Positions 5,469 to 5,920 of a DNA stretch of 5,920 nucleotides are shown in pieces (position 1 is the stretch's first letter; the number at the start of each line of letters is the position of its first letter). A model generated the notes under the pieces. The model saw only the letters and a list, made by a program, of their open reading frames with translations. It was not told where the DNA came from and did not search any database. A program made the position numbers and the translations under genes. Origin of the DNA: PNKC01 sp039917655 (GTDB taxonomy: Bacteria > Chloroflexota > Dehalococcoidia > Tepidiformales > Tepidiformaceae); the NCBI GenBank assembly GCA_039917655.1, contig JBDSJC010000072.1, forward strand, positions 1 through 5,920, given 5' to 3'.

Positions 5469-5920
5469 GGCCAAGCAAGCGCGACGCTTCAACCCAAGCA
5501 ATGACGCCGGGCGAGAACCGGTACGTGGTCAGTCCGGACGAATCCCCGTATGGCCCCCCCGAGGCTGCGCGACGGATCAGCGCTTTTCGCTCGAACTCAG
5601 CCTTGTCACTCCATCCAACCAGACTCCGTCGGCAGTTGTACTCTTGGCCTGTAGCCCGGGGGATTCGCTGACAGATTGCCCCCCGGGAGCCGGACGAGCG
5701 GGGAGGCTCCAAAGAACAACCGCCGGGAATGGCCGGCTATGCCTCTCGTGGCCCGGTCGTCCCGCGGATGAGGCAGCGTACCGCGTGGAGATAACTTACG
5801 GTCGCATCGGCCGGGTGTTCGCCTATCTGCTCCCCGGAAGCGCCTCTGCCTTTTTGGTCCCAGCCGAGGCAGAGCCGCGGCTCTCGGGATCGGTCGAAAA
5901 ATGCCTGGAACGGAAGGATG
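5461..5920 (+). pseudogene. Continuation of lipoprotein-like coding signal in shifted frames, open at right edge
   Basis: From 5461 one frame is open to the window end without a canonical, well-supported start. Its right part looks protein-like: SLELSLVTPSNQTPSAVVLL near 5590-5650, then CLSWPGRPADEAAYRVEITY and GRIGRVFAYLLPGSASAFLV, with good codon usage. Between about 5440 and 5590 a different frame is the better one, containing TPGENRYVVSPDESPYGPPE. Together with the lipoprotein start this gives coding signal in three successive frames. The simplest reading is one extracytoplasmic protein gene with two frame-disrupting changes, either true decay or sequence error; separate small ORFs remain possible. 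No family is recognised. Confidence 0.35.

Noticed and set aside
5610..5665. Lipobox-like VVLLAC in the right-hand frame
   Set aside because: No start codon or charged n-region precedes it, so a second lipoprotein start is not supported.
5844..5874. 8-bp inverted repeat CTCTGCCT / AGGCAGAG with a 15-nt loop
   Set aside because: It lies inside the open frame, and no T tract follows the second arm, so it is not a terminator.

Overview
The window looks like a bacterial chromosome segment of high GC content, with strong G/C preference at third codon positions. Five genes lie tightly packed on the minus strand, in transcription order birA (biotin ligase), a zinc-dependent phospholipase C-like gene, hisD, hisC and hisB. 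Gene overlaps, short gaps and GTG starts suggest one operon. The lineage cannot be fixed from this sequence; a Chloroflexota-like or other GC-rich, possibly Gram-positive-type bacterium is only a guess. No mobile element, CRISPR array, rRNA or convincing tRNA was seen.

Layout. Bases 1-101 are the sequence downstream of hisB, with no gene or convincing terminator. Bases 102-3117 hold hisB, hisC and hisD, joined by a 4-nt overlap and a 2-nt gap. Bases 3108-3866 hold the phospholipase C-like gene, which overlaps hisD by 10 nt. Bases 3954-4742 hold birA, which appears to start at a CTG codon with a good ribosome binding site. Bases 4768-4937 form a compact leader on the same strand: a sigma70-type promoter, a perfect Shine-Dalgarno sequence, a 19-codon serine-rich ORF and a strong intrinsic terminator placed just before birA. 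Bases 4938-5189 are intergenic, with one imperfectly understood inverted repeat. Bases 5190-5920 carry a plus-strand lipoprotein-like ORF whose coding signal appears to move through two further frames, so it may be frameshifted or decayed; it runs off the right edge.

How it fits together. HisB, HisC and HisD catalyse the seventh, eighth and final two steps of histidine biosynthesis. BirA attaches biotin to carboxylases and shares no pathway with them. The most interesting region is the leader. It has the parts of a transcription attenuator: a short translated ORF with a run of four serine codons, a terminator, and upstream segments that can pair with the terminator's first arm or with each other. 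These pairings were read by eye and have not been folded or tested.
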